DNA of 36,163 bases, from assembly GCA_021849505.1 (NCBI GenBank), contig JAJZSW010000020.1, forward strand, positions 1 to 36,163, given 5' to 3'. Numbering within the stretch: the first letter of the stretch is position 1; every line of letters starts with the position of its first letter. Positions 10,731-19,628 of the stretch are shown here, in pieces. The position numbers and the translations under genes are program-made. This DNA comes from Pseudomonadota bacterium. GTDB taxonomy: Bacteria; Pseudomonadota; Gammaproteobacteria; Burkholderiales; Rhodocyclaceae. The notes under the pieces are model-generated. The model ran no database searches, was not told the origin of the DNA, and was given only the letters and a program-made list of their open reading frames with translations.

Positions 10731-11186
10731 ATGCATCTTGCAAGCCTCCTCATCGTGTTGCTGGGATTGCTGACCAGCCTGACCGCCCGTGCGGCGGGTG
10801 AGCCGATCGGCTATGTCAAGACCGCCAGCGGCGAAGCCTTCGTCGTCACCGCGCAGGCCAGCACCCCGGCGCAGCCGGGCGTTCCGGTCTACCTCGGCAG
10901 CCGCCTGAAGACCGGCCCGCAGGGCAGCATCGGCGTGACCTTCAAGGACGAGACCGTGGTGGCCTGCGGCCCGGATACCGAGCTGACCATTGACGAATAT
11001 CTCTATCAACCGAGCCAGGGCAATCTCGCGCTGGTCACGAATCTGCTCAGGGGCAGCCTCAACTACGTTTCCGGGGTAATCGCCAAACTGAAGCCCGACG
11101 CGGTGTCGGTGAAGACACCGACCGGCACCATCGGCATCCGCGGCACGCATTTCGTCGCCAGGGTCGAACCTGAGGCGAAGCCATGA
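10731..11186 (+). CDS. FecR-domain periplasmic protein
   Basis: 151 residues with a clear Sec signal peptide (hydrophobic run ending LTARAAG). The mature part is a FecR domain: LGSRLKTGPQGSIGVTFKDE (residues about 59-78), then a segment on the interruption of oxidative-type repeats is absent, and the end has SVKTPTGTIGIRGTHF, the pattern shared by FecR-like proteins. These domains sit in the periplasm and are often found beside OmpA-like and CHASE2-cyclase genes; their exact role there is unsettled. A strong ribosome site (GAAAGGAAAA) precedes the ATG. Its stop overlaps the start of the OmpA-like lipoprotein by four bases (ATGA). It is not beside a TonB receptor or ECF sigma factor, so iron-citrate signalling is unlikely. 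Confidence 0.85.
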   Translation: MHLASLLIVLLGLLTSLTARAAGEPIGYVKTASGEAFVVTAQASTPAQPGVPVYLGSRLKTGPQGSIGVTFKDETVVACGPDTELTIDEYLYQPSQGNLALVTNLLRGSLNYVSGVIAKLKPDAVSVKTPTGTIGIRGTHFVARVEPEAKP

Positions 11187-11782
11187 TCCAGCGCAAGCTG
11201 ATCCTGCCCGCCGCCCTCGTCATTCTCCTCGGTGCCTGCGCCAGCCCGCCCAAGCCGGATTCCTACGCGGCCCTGCTGGAAAATCCGGACGGCAGCACCG
11301 GCAGGATCGTCGTCCGGGGCAGCAAGGGCGAACAACTGATCGACCAGGCGAGGAGCGGTGCGCCGCTCGACGGTTCGCAGCCGGCCGCGCCGGTCAGCGC
11401 GGAAAAGCTGCAACGGGACTTCGGCGCGGCGCTGGCCGCGCGTCCGCCGCTGCCCGAACGCTTCCTGCTCTATTTCGACAGCGGCGGCGTCGTGCTGACC
11501 GCCGAATCCGCGGCCCTGCTGCCGAAGATCATCGACAGCGTGACGCGGCGGCCCGGCGTCGACGTATCGATCATCGGCCACACCGACACGCTCGGCAAGG
11601 CCGAAGCGAACGCCATCCTGGCCCTCAAGCGCGCCCAGGCCATCGCCGACCTGCTCAAGGAAAAAGGGCTCAGGGCCGCGGCCCTGAGCATCGAATCGCA
11701 CGGGGAATCGAACCTGCTGGTCAGGACACCCGACGAGACGCCGGAGCCGCGCAACCGCCGCGTCGAGATTTCGATCCGCTGA
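11183..11782 (+). CDS. OmpA-family lipoprotein
   Basis: 199 residues. A lipoprotein signal with lipobox LLGAC puts the modified Cys at about residue 18, followed by Ala-Ser, which predicts sorting to the outer membrane. The C-terminal half (about 90-199) is an OmpA-like peptidoglycan-binding domain: YFDSGGVVLT at its start, then IIGHTDTLGKAEAN, LALKRAQAIADLL and the closing EPRNRRVEISIR. It should tether the outer membrane to the cell wall. It overlaps the FecR-domain gene by ATGA, so the two are likely made together and may act in one envelope complex. Confidence 0.9.
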   Translation: MIQRKLILPAALVILLGACASPPKPDSYAALLENPDGSTGRIVVRGSKGEQLIDQARSGAPLDGSQPAAPVSAEKLQRDFGAALAARPPLPERFLLYFDSGGVVLTAESAALLPKIIDSVTRRPGVDVSIIGHTDTLGKAEANAILALKRAQAIADLLKEKGLRAAALSIESHGESNLLVRTPDETPEPRNRRVEISIR

Positions 11783-11825
11783 CCGGCCCAAGCTGCCCGA
11801 CCGCTGCCTGCAATGTCTGAACGTC

Positions 11826-13031
11826 ATGGCTGAAGACAGTCTGCCCCGCGAGTACTTCCCGGCCGGCCAGGTGATCTGCGCCGCCGGCGAACCCGGCGAG
11901 TGTGCCTATGTCATCGAAGTGGGCAGCGTCGAGGTGCTGTCCGCGACGGAACAATTGATCGCCACGATGGGTCCCGGCGAACTGTTCGGCGAAATGGCCC
12001 TCCTCGACCAGCTGCCGCGCACCGCCACCGTGCGCGCACTGACCGCCGCGACGATGCTGCGCATCGACCGCGCGCATATCCAGGAATTGCTGAGGCGAAC
12101 GGATCCGGTCATCCGCCACCTGTTGACCCTGCTGCTGGACCGCTTCCGGCAGCGCACCGCTTCCGGGGCCGCCCCCGAGCGGTTGCCGGGCAAAGCGCCG
12201 CAGGACCACGACGAAACCTCGGCCACGCGGACCTTGATGCTGGCCCAGGAACTGGCCTATGCGCTCGACAATGACGGCCTCGATATCGTCTATCAGCCGA
12301 TGGTGGGGCTGGCCAGCGAGGAGGTTGCCGGCTTCGAAACCCTGATCCGCTGGCAGCACCCCCTGCTCGGCAACATCACGCCCGACAGCCTCATCAGCCT
12401 CGCGGAGAAGACGGGACTCATCCACCGGGTCGGGCACTGGGTGCTGGAGCAGTCGTTTGCCGACTGGCCCCAGCTGCGCGCTGCCTGCCAGGCGGCCGGC
12501 CAGCAACGGCCCATCCTCAGCGTCAATCTGTCGGCCGTCGAATTGATCAGGCCGGATATCGTCGGCAAGCTCGGTCAGCTGCTCGCCGCGGCAGGCATGG
12601 AACCGCGGGAACTCGAGGTCGAATTGACGGAAACCCTCGTGATCGAAGACTTCGACCAGGTCATCTGCGTGCTGCGGGACCTGGCCGCGCTTGGCGTTTC
12701 GATCGCGCTGGACGATTTCGGAACAGGCTATGCCGGTCTCGACTATCTCAACAAGCTGCCGATCTCCTGCCTGAAAATCGATCGCAGCTTCGTCCAGGAA
12801 TCCGGGTTTCTCACGCGCGGCCTGGAGATCGTCAATACCGCGAACAACCTCGCCAAGACCCTCGGCATGACCACCATCGTCGAAGGCATCGAAACCGCGT
12901 ACATCGCCCGACAAATGCGGGAGATGGGCTGCGATATTGGCCAGGGCTATTTCTTCGGGCACCCGATGCCGCTCAAGACCGCCCTTGCCTGGATCGCGAA
13001 TCCGCGCTATCGAAAACACCTCGAGGATTGA
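11826..13031 (+). CDS. Cyclic-nucleotide-binding and EAL-domain protein (predicted c-di-GMP phosphodiesterase)
   Basis: 401 residues with no membrane helix. The N-terminal cNMP-binding domain (about 8-115) has a well-kept phosphate-binding cassette, GELFGEMALL with PRTATV (51-69), including the Glu and Arg that hold cAMP or cGMP. The EAL domain (about 140-392) has ETL (171-173) in place of EAL, but the metal-binding Glu stays, and SVNLS, ELTETL, LDDFGTGYA, LKIDRSF, IVEGIET and QGYFFG are all present, so phosphodiesterase activity is likely. The fusion predicts cyclic-nucleotide control of c-di-GMP breakdown. It ends 16 bases from the end of a convergent class III cyclase gene, which could supply the ligand (inference). 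Confidence 0.9.
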   Translation: MAEDSLPREYFPAGQVICAAGEPGECAYVIEVGSVEVLSATEQLIATMGPGELFGEMALLDQLPRTATVRALTAATMLRIDRAHIQELLRRTDPVIRHLLTLLLDRFRQRTASGAAPERLPGKAPQDHDETSATRTLMLAQELAYALDNDGLDIVYQPMVGLASEEVAGFETLIRWQHPLLGNITPDSLISLAEKTGLIHRVGHWVLEQSFADWPQLRAACQAAGQQRPILSVNLSAVELIRPDIVGKLGQLLAAAGMEPRELEVELTETLVIEDFDQVICVLRDLAALGVSIALDDFGTGYAGLDYLNKLPISCLKIDRSFVQESGFLTRGLEIVNTANNLAKTLGMTTIVEGIETAYIARQMREMGCDIGQGYFFGHPMPLKTALAWIANPRYRKHLED

Positions 13032-13047
13032 GCGCGCAGCGCCGCGG

Positions 13048-15177
13048 TCATTTCTCGTGCATCACGATCAGGTCGCCCTGCTCGCCCGCCGCGAGGCGGC
13101 GCCGATGCAAGGCGACCAGCGGATCGTCGGGATATGCCGCCGCCAGCCGTTCAAATAGCGCTGCCGCGGCGGGCCGCCTTTCCTGCAAGGCGGCAAAGGC
13201 AGCCCGATATTCATCCAGCGGTGCATAGCGCTGCGCAAACTCCGCCACGAATGGCTCGTACACCCTGAGCGCATTGGTCTTGCCCTTGAGTACCAGCTGA
13301 CCGACCGGGCGCACCTGGACATTCGGACAGGCCGCGAGGATCGCCTCCGACACGCACAGGCGTGTGCCGAGATGCTTGTTCACGCTTTCGAGCCGCGCCG
13401 CGGTGTTGATCGGATCGCCGAGCGCGCGATAGTCGAACATCCTCGAGCCGCCGAAATTGCCGACGGTGACGGCGCCGGCATGCACCCCGATGCGCGTCCA
13501 GCCGAAGGCGATGCCCTGCGCCTGCTGTTGCGCGGCAAAGCGGCTGGCGAAGGCATCCATCTCGATCGCGCAGGCCAGGGCCCGGTGCTTGTGATCGCTC
13601 TGCCGCACCGGCGCAGAGAACATCACCACCAGTGCGTCGCCGACGATGCGGTCGAGCGTGCCGTCGTGGCGGAAGACGATCCCGATCATCTCGTCCAGAT
13701 AGGCGTTGAGCAGAGACACCGCCTTGGCCGGATCGAGATGTTCGATCAGGGTGGTAAACCCCTGGAGATCGGTGAAGATGAAGCTGCATTCCTGCCGCCG
13801 GCCGCCGAGCTCCATCGCCTCGGGATGCCTGACCAGATAGTCGACGCGGTTCGGCGAGACATAGCGCGCGAAGGCCGCCTTGATCCAGCGCTGCTCGCGC
13901 TCGCTGGTGAAATGATGCGCGAGGCTGCAGACGCTGAAGGTCAGCAGGATGCCGAACGCCGGCGTAACGACGTCGAGCAGCAGGCCGTGTGCCGCGAAGG
14001 CGTGCCAGCCGGCGCCGAACAGCAGCGCGAGGCCCAGCGCACAAGCCGCCGCCGCGGCCAGTGCCTTCGCGCGCAGGGCGAGGAAGCCGATGGCGAGTCC
14101 GCCCAGCATCAGGGTCAGGGCTTCGATGCCGCCGGCCCAGCCGGGCCGGTTCAGGAAATGGCCGGCGAGAATCTGCTCCAGGGCCTGGGCGTGGGTCTCG
14201 ACGCCGGGCAACGGGCCGAAGGGGCCGAAACGCAAGTCGCGCAGGGCTTGCGCCGAACTCCCGACGAACACGATCTTGCCGGCGAGGCCGGCGCGCGTGG
14301 CCGGATCCTCGAGGACCTTCCAGGCCGGGACATAGCGCGCCGCCACCGGGGGCGTGTAATGCAGCCAGATTTCGCCGGCCGGCGTGGTCGGGATCGTGCG
14401 TGCGCCGATGCGCACGGCTGCCAGGCCGGCATCCGCGTCAGCCCACTGCAGGACGATGTTGCCCGCCTGCTCCGCCACGCGCAGGGTCTCACTCGCCAGC
14501 GTCGGCACCTGTGTCTGAGCCATTTTCAGCACCAGCGGGACGCGGCGGACGATGCCGTCGCCGTCCGGCACGAAATTGATCGCGCCCAGCCCGGCCGCGG
14601 CGGCGGCCAGCGGCGGCAGCGCAAGCACGGCCCCGGGAAAACCGTGCAGCGCGGCGGCCTGCCGCGCCCCGACATCGACGAAGCGGACCGGCAAGGCGGG
14701 CGGCGGCGCGGTTTCGGCGGCGGCGGCAAAGCCGAGCACCGCCGGCGTCCCCGCCAGCGCCCGTGCGAAAACGGCATCGTGATCGGGCAGCGCTGCGAGC
14801 GCCGCCTGCAGGCCGCCCTCCAGCCGCCACTGCCGGGCCATGGATAGCGGCGAGGTGCGGTCGGGTTCGGCGAACAGGATGTCGAAGGCGATGGCGCGCG
14901 GTGCCGTCTCGGCAAGACTGACTTTTGCGAGCAGCTCGGCGATGCGTGTGCGCGGCCAGGGCCACTGGCCCAGACGGGCGAGGCTGTCCTCGTCGATATC
15001 GACGATGCGCACCGGCGCATCGACATACGTGCGCGGTTGCCAACGCTGGTACTGATCGAACAGATGGTTGCGCAGCACCTGCTGCAACGGGGTATCGGCC
15101 ACGAGCAGCAGCAGCCCGCAGGCAACGGAAAGGAAAGGCAACAGCAGCATCCAGCGCCAGCCGGTTTTGGTTTTCAT
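13048..15177 (-). CDS. CHASE2-domain class III adenylate/guanylate cyclase
   Basis: 709 residues from the ATG at 15177 (MKTKTGW); an ATG at 15222 would add 15 residues but its purine tract is too close to the codon. The frame is open far upstream, but that part lies over aroG and is rejected. Order: membrane helix (about 8-27), extracytoplasmic CHASE2 domain (about 35-320), a cluster of C-terminal membrane helices (about 325-415), then the cyclase domain (about 465-640). Metal-binding Asp470 (FTDLQGF) and Asp514 (IVGDALV) are present, as are the catalytic Asn and Arg in DPINTAARLE. The usual substrate-specifying Lys before the second Asp appears as Arg510, so cAMP versus cGMP cannot be settled. 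The C-terminal 70 residues form a helical, TPR-like tail. Confidence 0.92.
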   Translation of the reverse strand: MKTKTGWRWMLLLPFLSVACGLLLLVADTPLQQVLRNHLFDQYQRWQPRTYVDAPVRIVDIDEDSLARLGQWPWPRTRIAELLAKVSLAETAPRAIAFDILFAEPDRTSPLSMARQWRLEGGLQAALAALPDHDAVFARALAGTPAVLGFAAAAETAPPPALPVRFVDVGARQAAALHGFPGAVLALPPLAAAAAGLGAINFVPDGDGIVRRVPLVLKMAQTQVPTLASETLRVAEQAGNIVLQWADADAGLAAVRIGARTIPTTPAGEIWLHYTPPVAARYVPAWKVLEDPATRAGLAGKIVFVGSSAQALRDLRFGPFGPLPGVETHAQALEQILAGHFLNRPGWAGGIEALTLMLGGLAIGFLALRAKALAAAAACALGLALLFGAGWHAFAAHGLLLDVVTPAFGILLTFSVCSLAHHFTSEREQRWIKAAFARYVSPNRVDYLVRHPEAMELGGRRQECSFIFTDLQGFTTLIEHLDPAKAVSLLNAYLDEMIGIVFRHDGTLDRIVGDALVVMFSAPVRQSDHKHRALACAIEMDAFASRFAAQQQAQGIAFGWTRIGVHAGAVTVGNFGGSRMFDYRALGDPINTAARLESVNKHLGTRLCVSEAILAACPNVQVRPVGQLVLKGKTNALRVYEPFVAEFAQRYAPLDEYRAAFAALQERRPAAAALFERLAAAYPDDPLVALHRRRLAAGEQGDLIVMHEK

Positions 15178-15228
15178 GCGGACAATTCGGGTAAATTCCC
15201 GGTTTGACTTGACCGCCACCATTCTCCC

Positions 15229-16317
15229 ATGCAGCAGACCGAAAACCTCAACATCGAAGCCTTCGACGCCATGCCGACGCCGGAGGAGATCCATGCGCGC
15301 GTGCCGCTCACCGAAACCGCGGAAAAGACCGTGCTGGCGGGGCGGCGCGCCATCGAGGCGATCCTCGACCGCCGCGATCCGCGCCTGCTGATCGTCGTCG
15401 GCCCGTGCTCGATCCACGATCCCGTCGCCGGCCTCGACTACGCGCGCCGCCTGAAGGCGCTCGCCGACGAGGTCGCCGACACCCTGCTGCTGGTGATGCG
15501 CGTCTATTTCGAGAAGCCGCGTACCACCACAGGCTGGAAGGGCTACATCAACGACCCGCGCATGGACGACAGCTTCCATATCGAGGAAGGCATGCAGAAG
15601 GCCCGCGAGTTCCTGCTCGCCCTCAACGAGCTGGGCATGCCGGCCGGCACCGAGGCGCTCGACCCGATTTCGCCGCAATATCTCGGCGACCTGCTCGCCT
15701 GGACCGCCATCGGCGCGCGTACCTCCGAATCCCAGACGCACCGCGAATTGTCCTCGGGCCTGTCGACGCCGGTCGGCTTCAAGAACGGCACCGACGGCTC
15801 GGTGGAGACCGCCGTGAATGCGATCCTGTCCGCCTCGCGGCCGCACAGCTTCCTCGGCATCAACATGCAGGGCCGCACCTCCGTCGTGCGCACCCAGGGC
15901 AACCGCTATGGCCACCTCGTGCTGCGCGGCGGCGGCGGCCGACCGAACTACGATTCGGTCAGCGTCGCGATCGCGGAGCAGGCCCTGGCGAAGGCGAAAC
16001 TGCCGCAGAACATCGTCGTCGACTGCTCGCATGCCAACAGCTACAAGAATCCGGAACGCCAACCGCTGGTGATGCATGACGTCGTCAACCAAATCCGCCT
16101 CGGCAACAAGTCGATCATCGGCCTGATGATCGAAAGCAACCTCGAGGCGGGCAACCAGTCGATCCCCGCAGACCTCTCCCAGCTCAAGTACGGCTGCTCG
16201 GTGACCGATGCCTGCGTCGACTGGCTGACCACCGAGCAGATGCTGCGCGAAGCCTATGCGATCCTGCGCGGCCCATTGGCTGGACGTGCCGGCCGGACCG
16301 AAAGGAAGACCGCCTGA
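15229..16317 (+). CDS. aroG: 3-deoxy-7-phosphoheptulonate (DAHP) synthase, class I
   Basis: 362 residues; condenses phosphoenolpyruvate and erythrose 4-phosphate, the first step of aromatic amino acid synthesis. Class I hallmarks: GPCSIHDP with the metal-binding Cys (about residue 61), the FEKPRTTTGWKGYINDP segment, KNGTDGSVETAVNAI and the C-terminal DCSHANSYKNP. The length matches AroF/AroG/AroH. Which aromatic acid inhibits it cannot be read here, so the letter in the symbol is only the closest family name. The start lies 51 bases from the divergent cyclase start; no clear ribosome site is seen. The stop shares one base with the next ATG (TGATG). Confidence 0.95.
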   Translation: MQQTENLNIEAFDAMPTPEEIHARVPLTETAEKTVLAGRRAIEAILDRRDPRLLIVVGPCSIHDPVAGLDYARRLKALADEVADTLLLVMRVYFEKPRTTTGWKGYINDPRMDDSFHIEEGMQKAREFLLALNELGMPAGTEALDPISPQYLGDLLAWTAIGARTSESQTHRELSSGLSTPVGFKNGTDGSVETAVNAILSASRPHSFLGINMQGRTSVVRTQGNRYGHLVLRGGGGRPNYDSVSVAIAEQALAKAKLPQNIVVDCSHANSYKNPERQPLVMHDVVNQIRLGNKSIIGLMIESNLEAGNQSIPADLSQLKYGCSVTDACVDWLTTEQMLREAYAILRGPLAGRAGRTERKTA

Positions 16318-17555
16318 TGCTGACCCTGATCAAGCCCTTCCGCGGCTTGCGCCCCGCGCCGGGGCGCGCCGCCGAGGTCGCCGCGCCGCCCTACGACGTG
16401 CTCTCTTCCGAAGAAGCACGCGAGCGTGCTGCCGGCAAGCCCTGGTCCTTTCTGCATATCTCCAAGCCCGAGATCGACCTGCCGCCGGAAACCGACCCCT
16501 ACGACCCGAGCGTCTATGCCAAGGCCGCCGACAACCTGGTGCGCATGATCGAGGCGGGGGTGCTGACGCGCGATCCCGCGCCCTGCTACTACGCGTATCG
16601 CCTCACCATGGGTGCGCACGTGCAAACCGGCCTCGTCGGCGTCGCCGCCGTACCCTGCTACAACAACAACCGCATCAAGAAGCACGAGTTCACGCGCCCC
16701 GACAAGGAGGACGACCGCGTCCGCCAGATCGAGGCGCTCGATGCCCAGACCGGCCCGGTACTGCTGGCCTATCCGGCCGCGCAAACCGCCGACGATCTGA
16801 TTGCCGCCATTGTCCGGGGCGAACCGGCCGCCGACGTCACCGCGGTCGACGCCTACAACACTGTACGCCACCAGATCTGGGTCTGCACCGATGCCGCGCA
16901 GATCGACGCGATCACGCGCTGCTTCGACGGCATGGAAGCGCTCTACATCGCCGACGGGCACCACCGTTCGGCCGCCGCCGCGCGCGTCGCCGCGTCCCGC
17001 CGCCAGGACGATGTCGAGCTGTCCTCGGATTATTTCCTCGCGGTGATCTTCCCGCACAACCAGATGCAGATCCTCGACTACAACCGCGTGGTCAAGGATC
17101 TCAATGGCCTGAGCCCCGACGAATTCCTCGCCCGCCTTGGCGAGAAGTTCCTTGTCGCGCCGAGCGACGTTGCCGTCAAGCCCACCGCGCCCGGCGAAAT
17201 CGGCCTCTACCTGGCGGGGCACTGGTATCGGCTCGGCATCGATCCCAAGCTGCTCAGCAAGGACCCGGTCGCCGGCCTCGACGTTTCGCTGCTCTCCGAC
17301 CACGTGCTCGGGCCGATCCTCGGCATCACCGACCTGCGCCGCGACAAGCGCATCGACTTCGTCGGCGGCATGCGCGGCCTCGCCGAACTGGAGAAGCGTG
17401 TCGATGCGGGCGAAATGGCTGCGGCCTTCGCCCTGTATCCGACCCGGATGGACCAGCTGATGGCCGTTGCGGACAGCCATCAGGTCATGCCGCCGAAGTC
17501 GACCTGGTTTGAACCGAAGCTGGCCGACGGATTGGTTTCGCATATACTGGACTGA
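16317..17555 (+). CDS. DUF1015 family protein
   Basis: 412 residues, cytoplasmic, no signal or membrane helix. The opening (LIKPFRGLRPAPGRAAEVAAPPYDVLS) and the central DGHHRSAAAARVA motif (about residues 222-234) mark the DUF1015 family. Its biochemical function is not established; members have been annotated as HTH-like or SerC-linked, but I see no proven catalytic motif beyond the conserved His pair. The start overlaps the DAHP synthase stop by one base, so the two are co-translated. That suggests a metabolic rather than regulatory role. Confidence 0.85.
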   Translation: MLTLIKPFRGLRPAPGRAAEVAAPPYDVLSSEEARERAAGKPWSFLHISKPEIDLPPETDPYDPSVYAKAADNLVRMIEAGVLTRDPAPCYYAYRLTMGAHVQTGLVGVAAVPCYNNNRIKKHEFTRPDKEDDRVRQIEALDAQTGPVLLAYPAAQTADDLIAAIVRGEPAADVTAVDAYNTVRHQIWVCTDAAQIDAITRCFDGMEALYIADGHHRSAAAARVAASRRQDDVELSSDYFLAVIFPHNQMQILDYNRVVKDLNGLSPDEFLARLGEKFLVAPSDVAVKPTAPGEIGLYLAGHWYRLGIDPKLLSKDPVAGLDVSLLSDHVLGPILGITDLRRDKRIDFVGGMRGLAELEKRVDAGEMAAAFALYPTRMDQLMAVADSHQVMPPKSTWFEPKLADGLVSHILD

Positions 17556-17629
17556 ATCTTTAGCCATCTAGTCGGGCTTTAGGCGGAAGCGCCCGGCCGG
17601 TCCGCGATCACGATACAGGAGGGAAGCGC

Positions 17630-19576
17630 ATGGCCGCAGGGCCGCAGGCGCAGCAGGAGCTTGAACGGCTCCGGCTGGAACTTGGCGAGCGCGAAAGCGA
17701 GATCGCCCTGCTGCTGGACACGGCGCGCCTGATCGGCAGCGAACTCGATCTCGATCGGGTATTCGAAGCCATCGCGGCGCGCGCGCGCGTGCTTATCAAG
17801 GCCGAGACGGTGCTGGTGCCGCTGCTGACGGCAGACCACAGGGCCTACACCTACCGCGCTGGCGCAGGGGGGAATGCCGACGAGATCGTCGGCCAGACGT
17901 TACCGATCGAAGTCGGCCTGTGTGGCTGGGTGCTGCGCCACCAGCGGCCCTGGTGGCTGGGCGCGCTCGACGAACTCAATGCCGAGGAGCGCAACCTCTG
18001 GGAGCATGAGGCAGGCGCCGTCCTGCTCGTGCCGCTGGTGGGTCGCCACAGCTTCCTTGGCGGACTGGCAGGCATCAACAAGCAGGGCGGTGGCAATTTC
18101 ACCCGGCGCGACCTCAATCTCCTGCAGCTTTTCGCGGCGCAAGCGGCCATTGCCATCGAGAACGCCATGGCGATGGAAAAGGTGGAGCAGGCGCGGCGCG
18201 AGGCAGAGAACCACCAACTCGAATTGCACCGCCTCAACAAGCGTCTGAATGCCGCCAACCGCCAACTCGAGCAGATGTCGCTGTTCGACCCCCTCACCGG
18301 CCTGCCGAACCGCTCCCTGTTCCGCGACCGCGTCCAGCACGAAATCGAAGCATCCAAGGCGACCGCCGCACCGCTGGCGATCCTGCTCATCGACCTCGAC
18401 AAATTCCAGGACGTCAACAACGACTATGGCCAGGAGACCGGCGACGCGCTACTGAAGGCGATCGCGGCACAGCTCAGCGGCCTGCTCAAGCCGGGCAGCA
18501 CCTTGAGTCGGGTATCGGGGGACGAATTTGCCGTCCTGCTCTGCGCTGCGGACACCGACGAAGCACTCGCGCTGGCACAGGCAATGAACGCACAGCTTGC
18601 CGCCGGCATCAGCGTCAGGAAGGAACGCATCGCCGTCAGCGCCAGCATCGGCATCGCCGCCTACCCCGTTCATGGCAGCAATCTCAGCACCCTGATGAAA
18701 AATGCCGATCTCGCCATGAGCGGCACGAAGCGCGACCGAGCCGGAGTGCATGTCTTCGATCCGGCGCGGGATGCGGCGACGGAAGGCCGCTACGCCCTGA
18801 TCCAGCATTTGCGCGAGGCGCTCGACCGGGAAGAATTCACTCTCTTCTATCAGCCCAAGCTCGATCTCGCGAGCGGCCGCATCACCGGCTGCGAAGCGCT
18901 GGCACGCTGGCTGCATCCGCAGCGCGGCATGGTGCCGCCGGACATGTTCATTTCCGCGCTGGAGCAGACCGGCCTGATCCTGCCCTTCACCCGCTGGGCG
19001 ATCGACACCGCGCTGCGGCAGCGTCAGGCCTGGCGCAAGCGTGGCTGGAACCTCGACATGGCCGTGAATGTGCCGCCCGGCGTGCTGATGAATCCTGAGT
19101 TCATGGCCTTCCTCGACGCGCATGAAACACTCGACGGGGTGACGCTCGAAATCACCGAAAACGTCTTCCTGGGCGACCTCGAGCGGCTCGCCGCCGTCGT
19201 GGCCAGCATCCGTGCCCGCTACGTCAGCCTCTCGATCGACGATTTCGGCACCGGCTATTCGTCGCTGCAACGCCTGCGGCAGACGGCGGTGAGCGAGATC
19301 AAAATCGACCGTTCGTTCGTCAAGGACATGCTGGACAACAAGGACGATGCGGTGATCGTCCATTCGACGATCGAACTCGCCCACAACCTGGGCTTGCGTG
19401 TGATCGGCGAAGGCGTCGAGAATGAGGCAACGCTGGCGCGTCTCAGCTCACTGGGTTGCGACAGCGTGCAGGGTTACCACATCTGCCGGCCGCTGCCACC
19501 GCCGGTACTCGAGGAATTCCTCGGACGCTCGGCCTGGCCGCCGCGACTCATCGCGACGACGCGCGCGCAGGCCTGA
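17630..19576 (+). CDS. GAF-GGDEF-EAL signalling protein
   Basis: 648 residues, cytoplasmic, with a strong ribosome site (AGGAGGGAAG). Order: short N-terminal coiled coil, GAF sensor domain (about 25-180), coiled-coil linker (about 183-220), GGDEF domain (about 222-385) and EAL domain (about 398-640). The GGDEF signature reads SGDEF (296-300); this variant can still be active, but no RxxD inhibitory site precedes it. The EAL domain keeps Glu422 in CEALARW, the Asn-binding segment (MAVNVPP), ITENVF, IDDFGTGYSS, IKIDRSFV, IGEGVEN and VQGYHICRPL, so phosphodiesterase activity is likely. Net effect on c-di-GMP depends on what binds the GAF domain. It follows the DUF1015 gene after 74 bases. Confidence 0.93.
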   Translation: MAAGPQAQQELERLRLELGERESEIALLLDTARLIGSELDLDRVFEAIAARARVLIKAETVLVPLLTADHRAYTYRAGAGGNADEIVGQTLPIEVGLCGWVLRHQRPWWLGALDELNAEERNLWEHEAGAVLLVPLVGRHSFLGGLAGINKQGGGNFTRRDLNLLQLFAAQAAIAIENAMAMEKVEQARREAENHQLELHRLNKRLNAANRQLEQMSLFDPLTGLPNRSLFRDRVQHEIEASKATAAPLAILLIDLDKFQDVNNDYGQETGDALLKAIAAQLSGLLKPGSTLSRVSGDEFAVLLCAADTDEALALAQAMNAQLAAGISVRKERIAVSASIGIAAYPVHGSNLSTLMKNADLAMSGTKRDRAGVHVFDPARDAATEGRYALIQHLREALDREEFTLFYQPKLDLASGRITGCEALARWLHPQRGMVPPDMFISALEQTGLILPFTRWAIDTALRQRQAWRKRGWNLDMAVNVPPGVLMNPEFMAFLDAHETLDGVTLEITENVFLGDLERLAAVVASIRARYVSLSIDDFGTGYSSLQRLRQTAVSEIKIDRSFVKDMLDNKDDAVIVHSTIELAHNLGLRVIGEGVENEATLARLSSLGCDSVQGYHICRPLPPPVLEEFLGRSAWPPRLIATTRAQA

Positions 19577-19582
19577 AAACGC

Positions 19583-19612
19583 AACGGCAGCCGGCGGACA
19601 CCGGCTGCCGTT
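19583..19612. terminator. Bidirectional terminator between convergent genes
   Basis: AACGGCAGCCGG and CCGGCTGCCGTT form a perfect 12-bp stem around a 6-base loop. It lies 6 bases after the GAF-GGDEF-EAL stop and 16 bases from the end of tpx on the other strand, so it can end both transcripts. The T-tracts are short, but stem strength and position support the call. Confidence 0.75.
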
Positions 19613-19628
19613 CGAATGTGGAATCCGC

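Noticed and set aside
13372-14847. 491-codon + strand frame opposite the CHASE2 cyclase
   Set aside because: Arg/Asp/Gly-rich translation without domains; the cyclase frame is clearly coding.
15178-16092. 305-residue N-terminal extension of the cyclase
   Set aside because: It would lie fully over aroG; the membrane helix starts properly at 15177.
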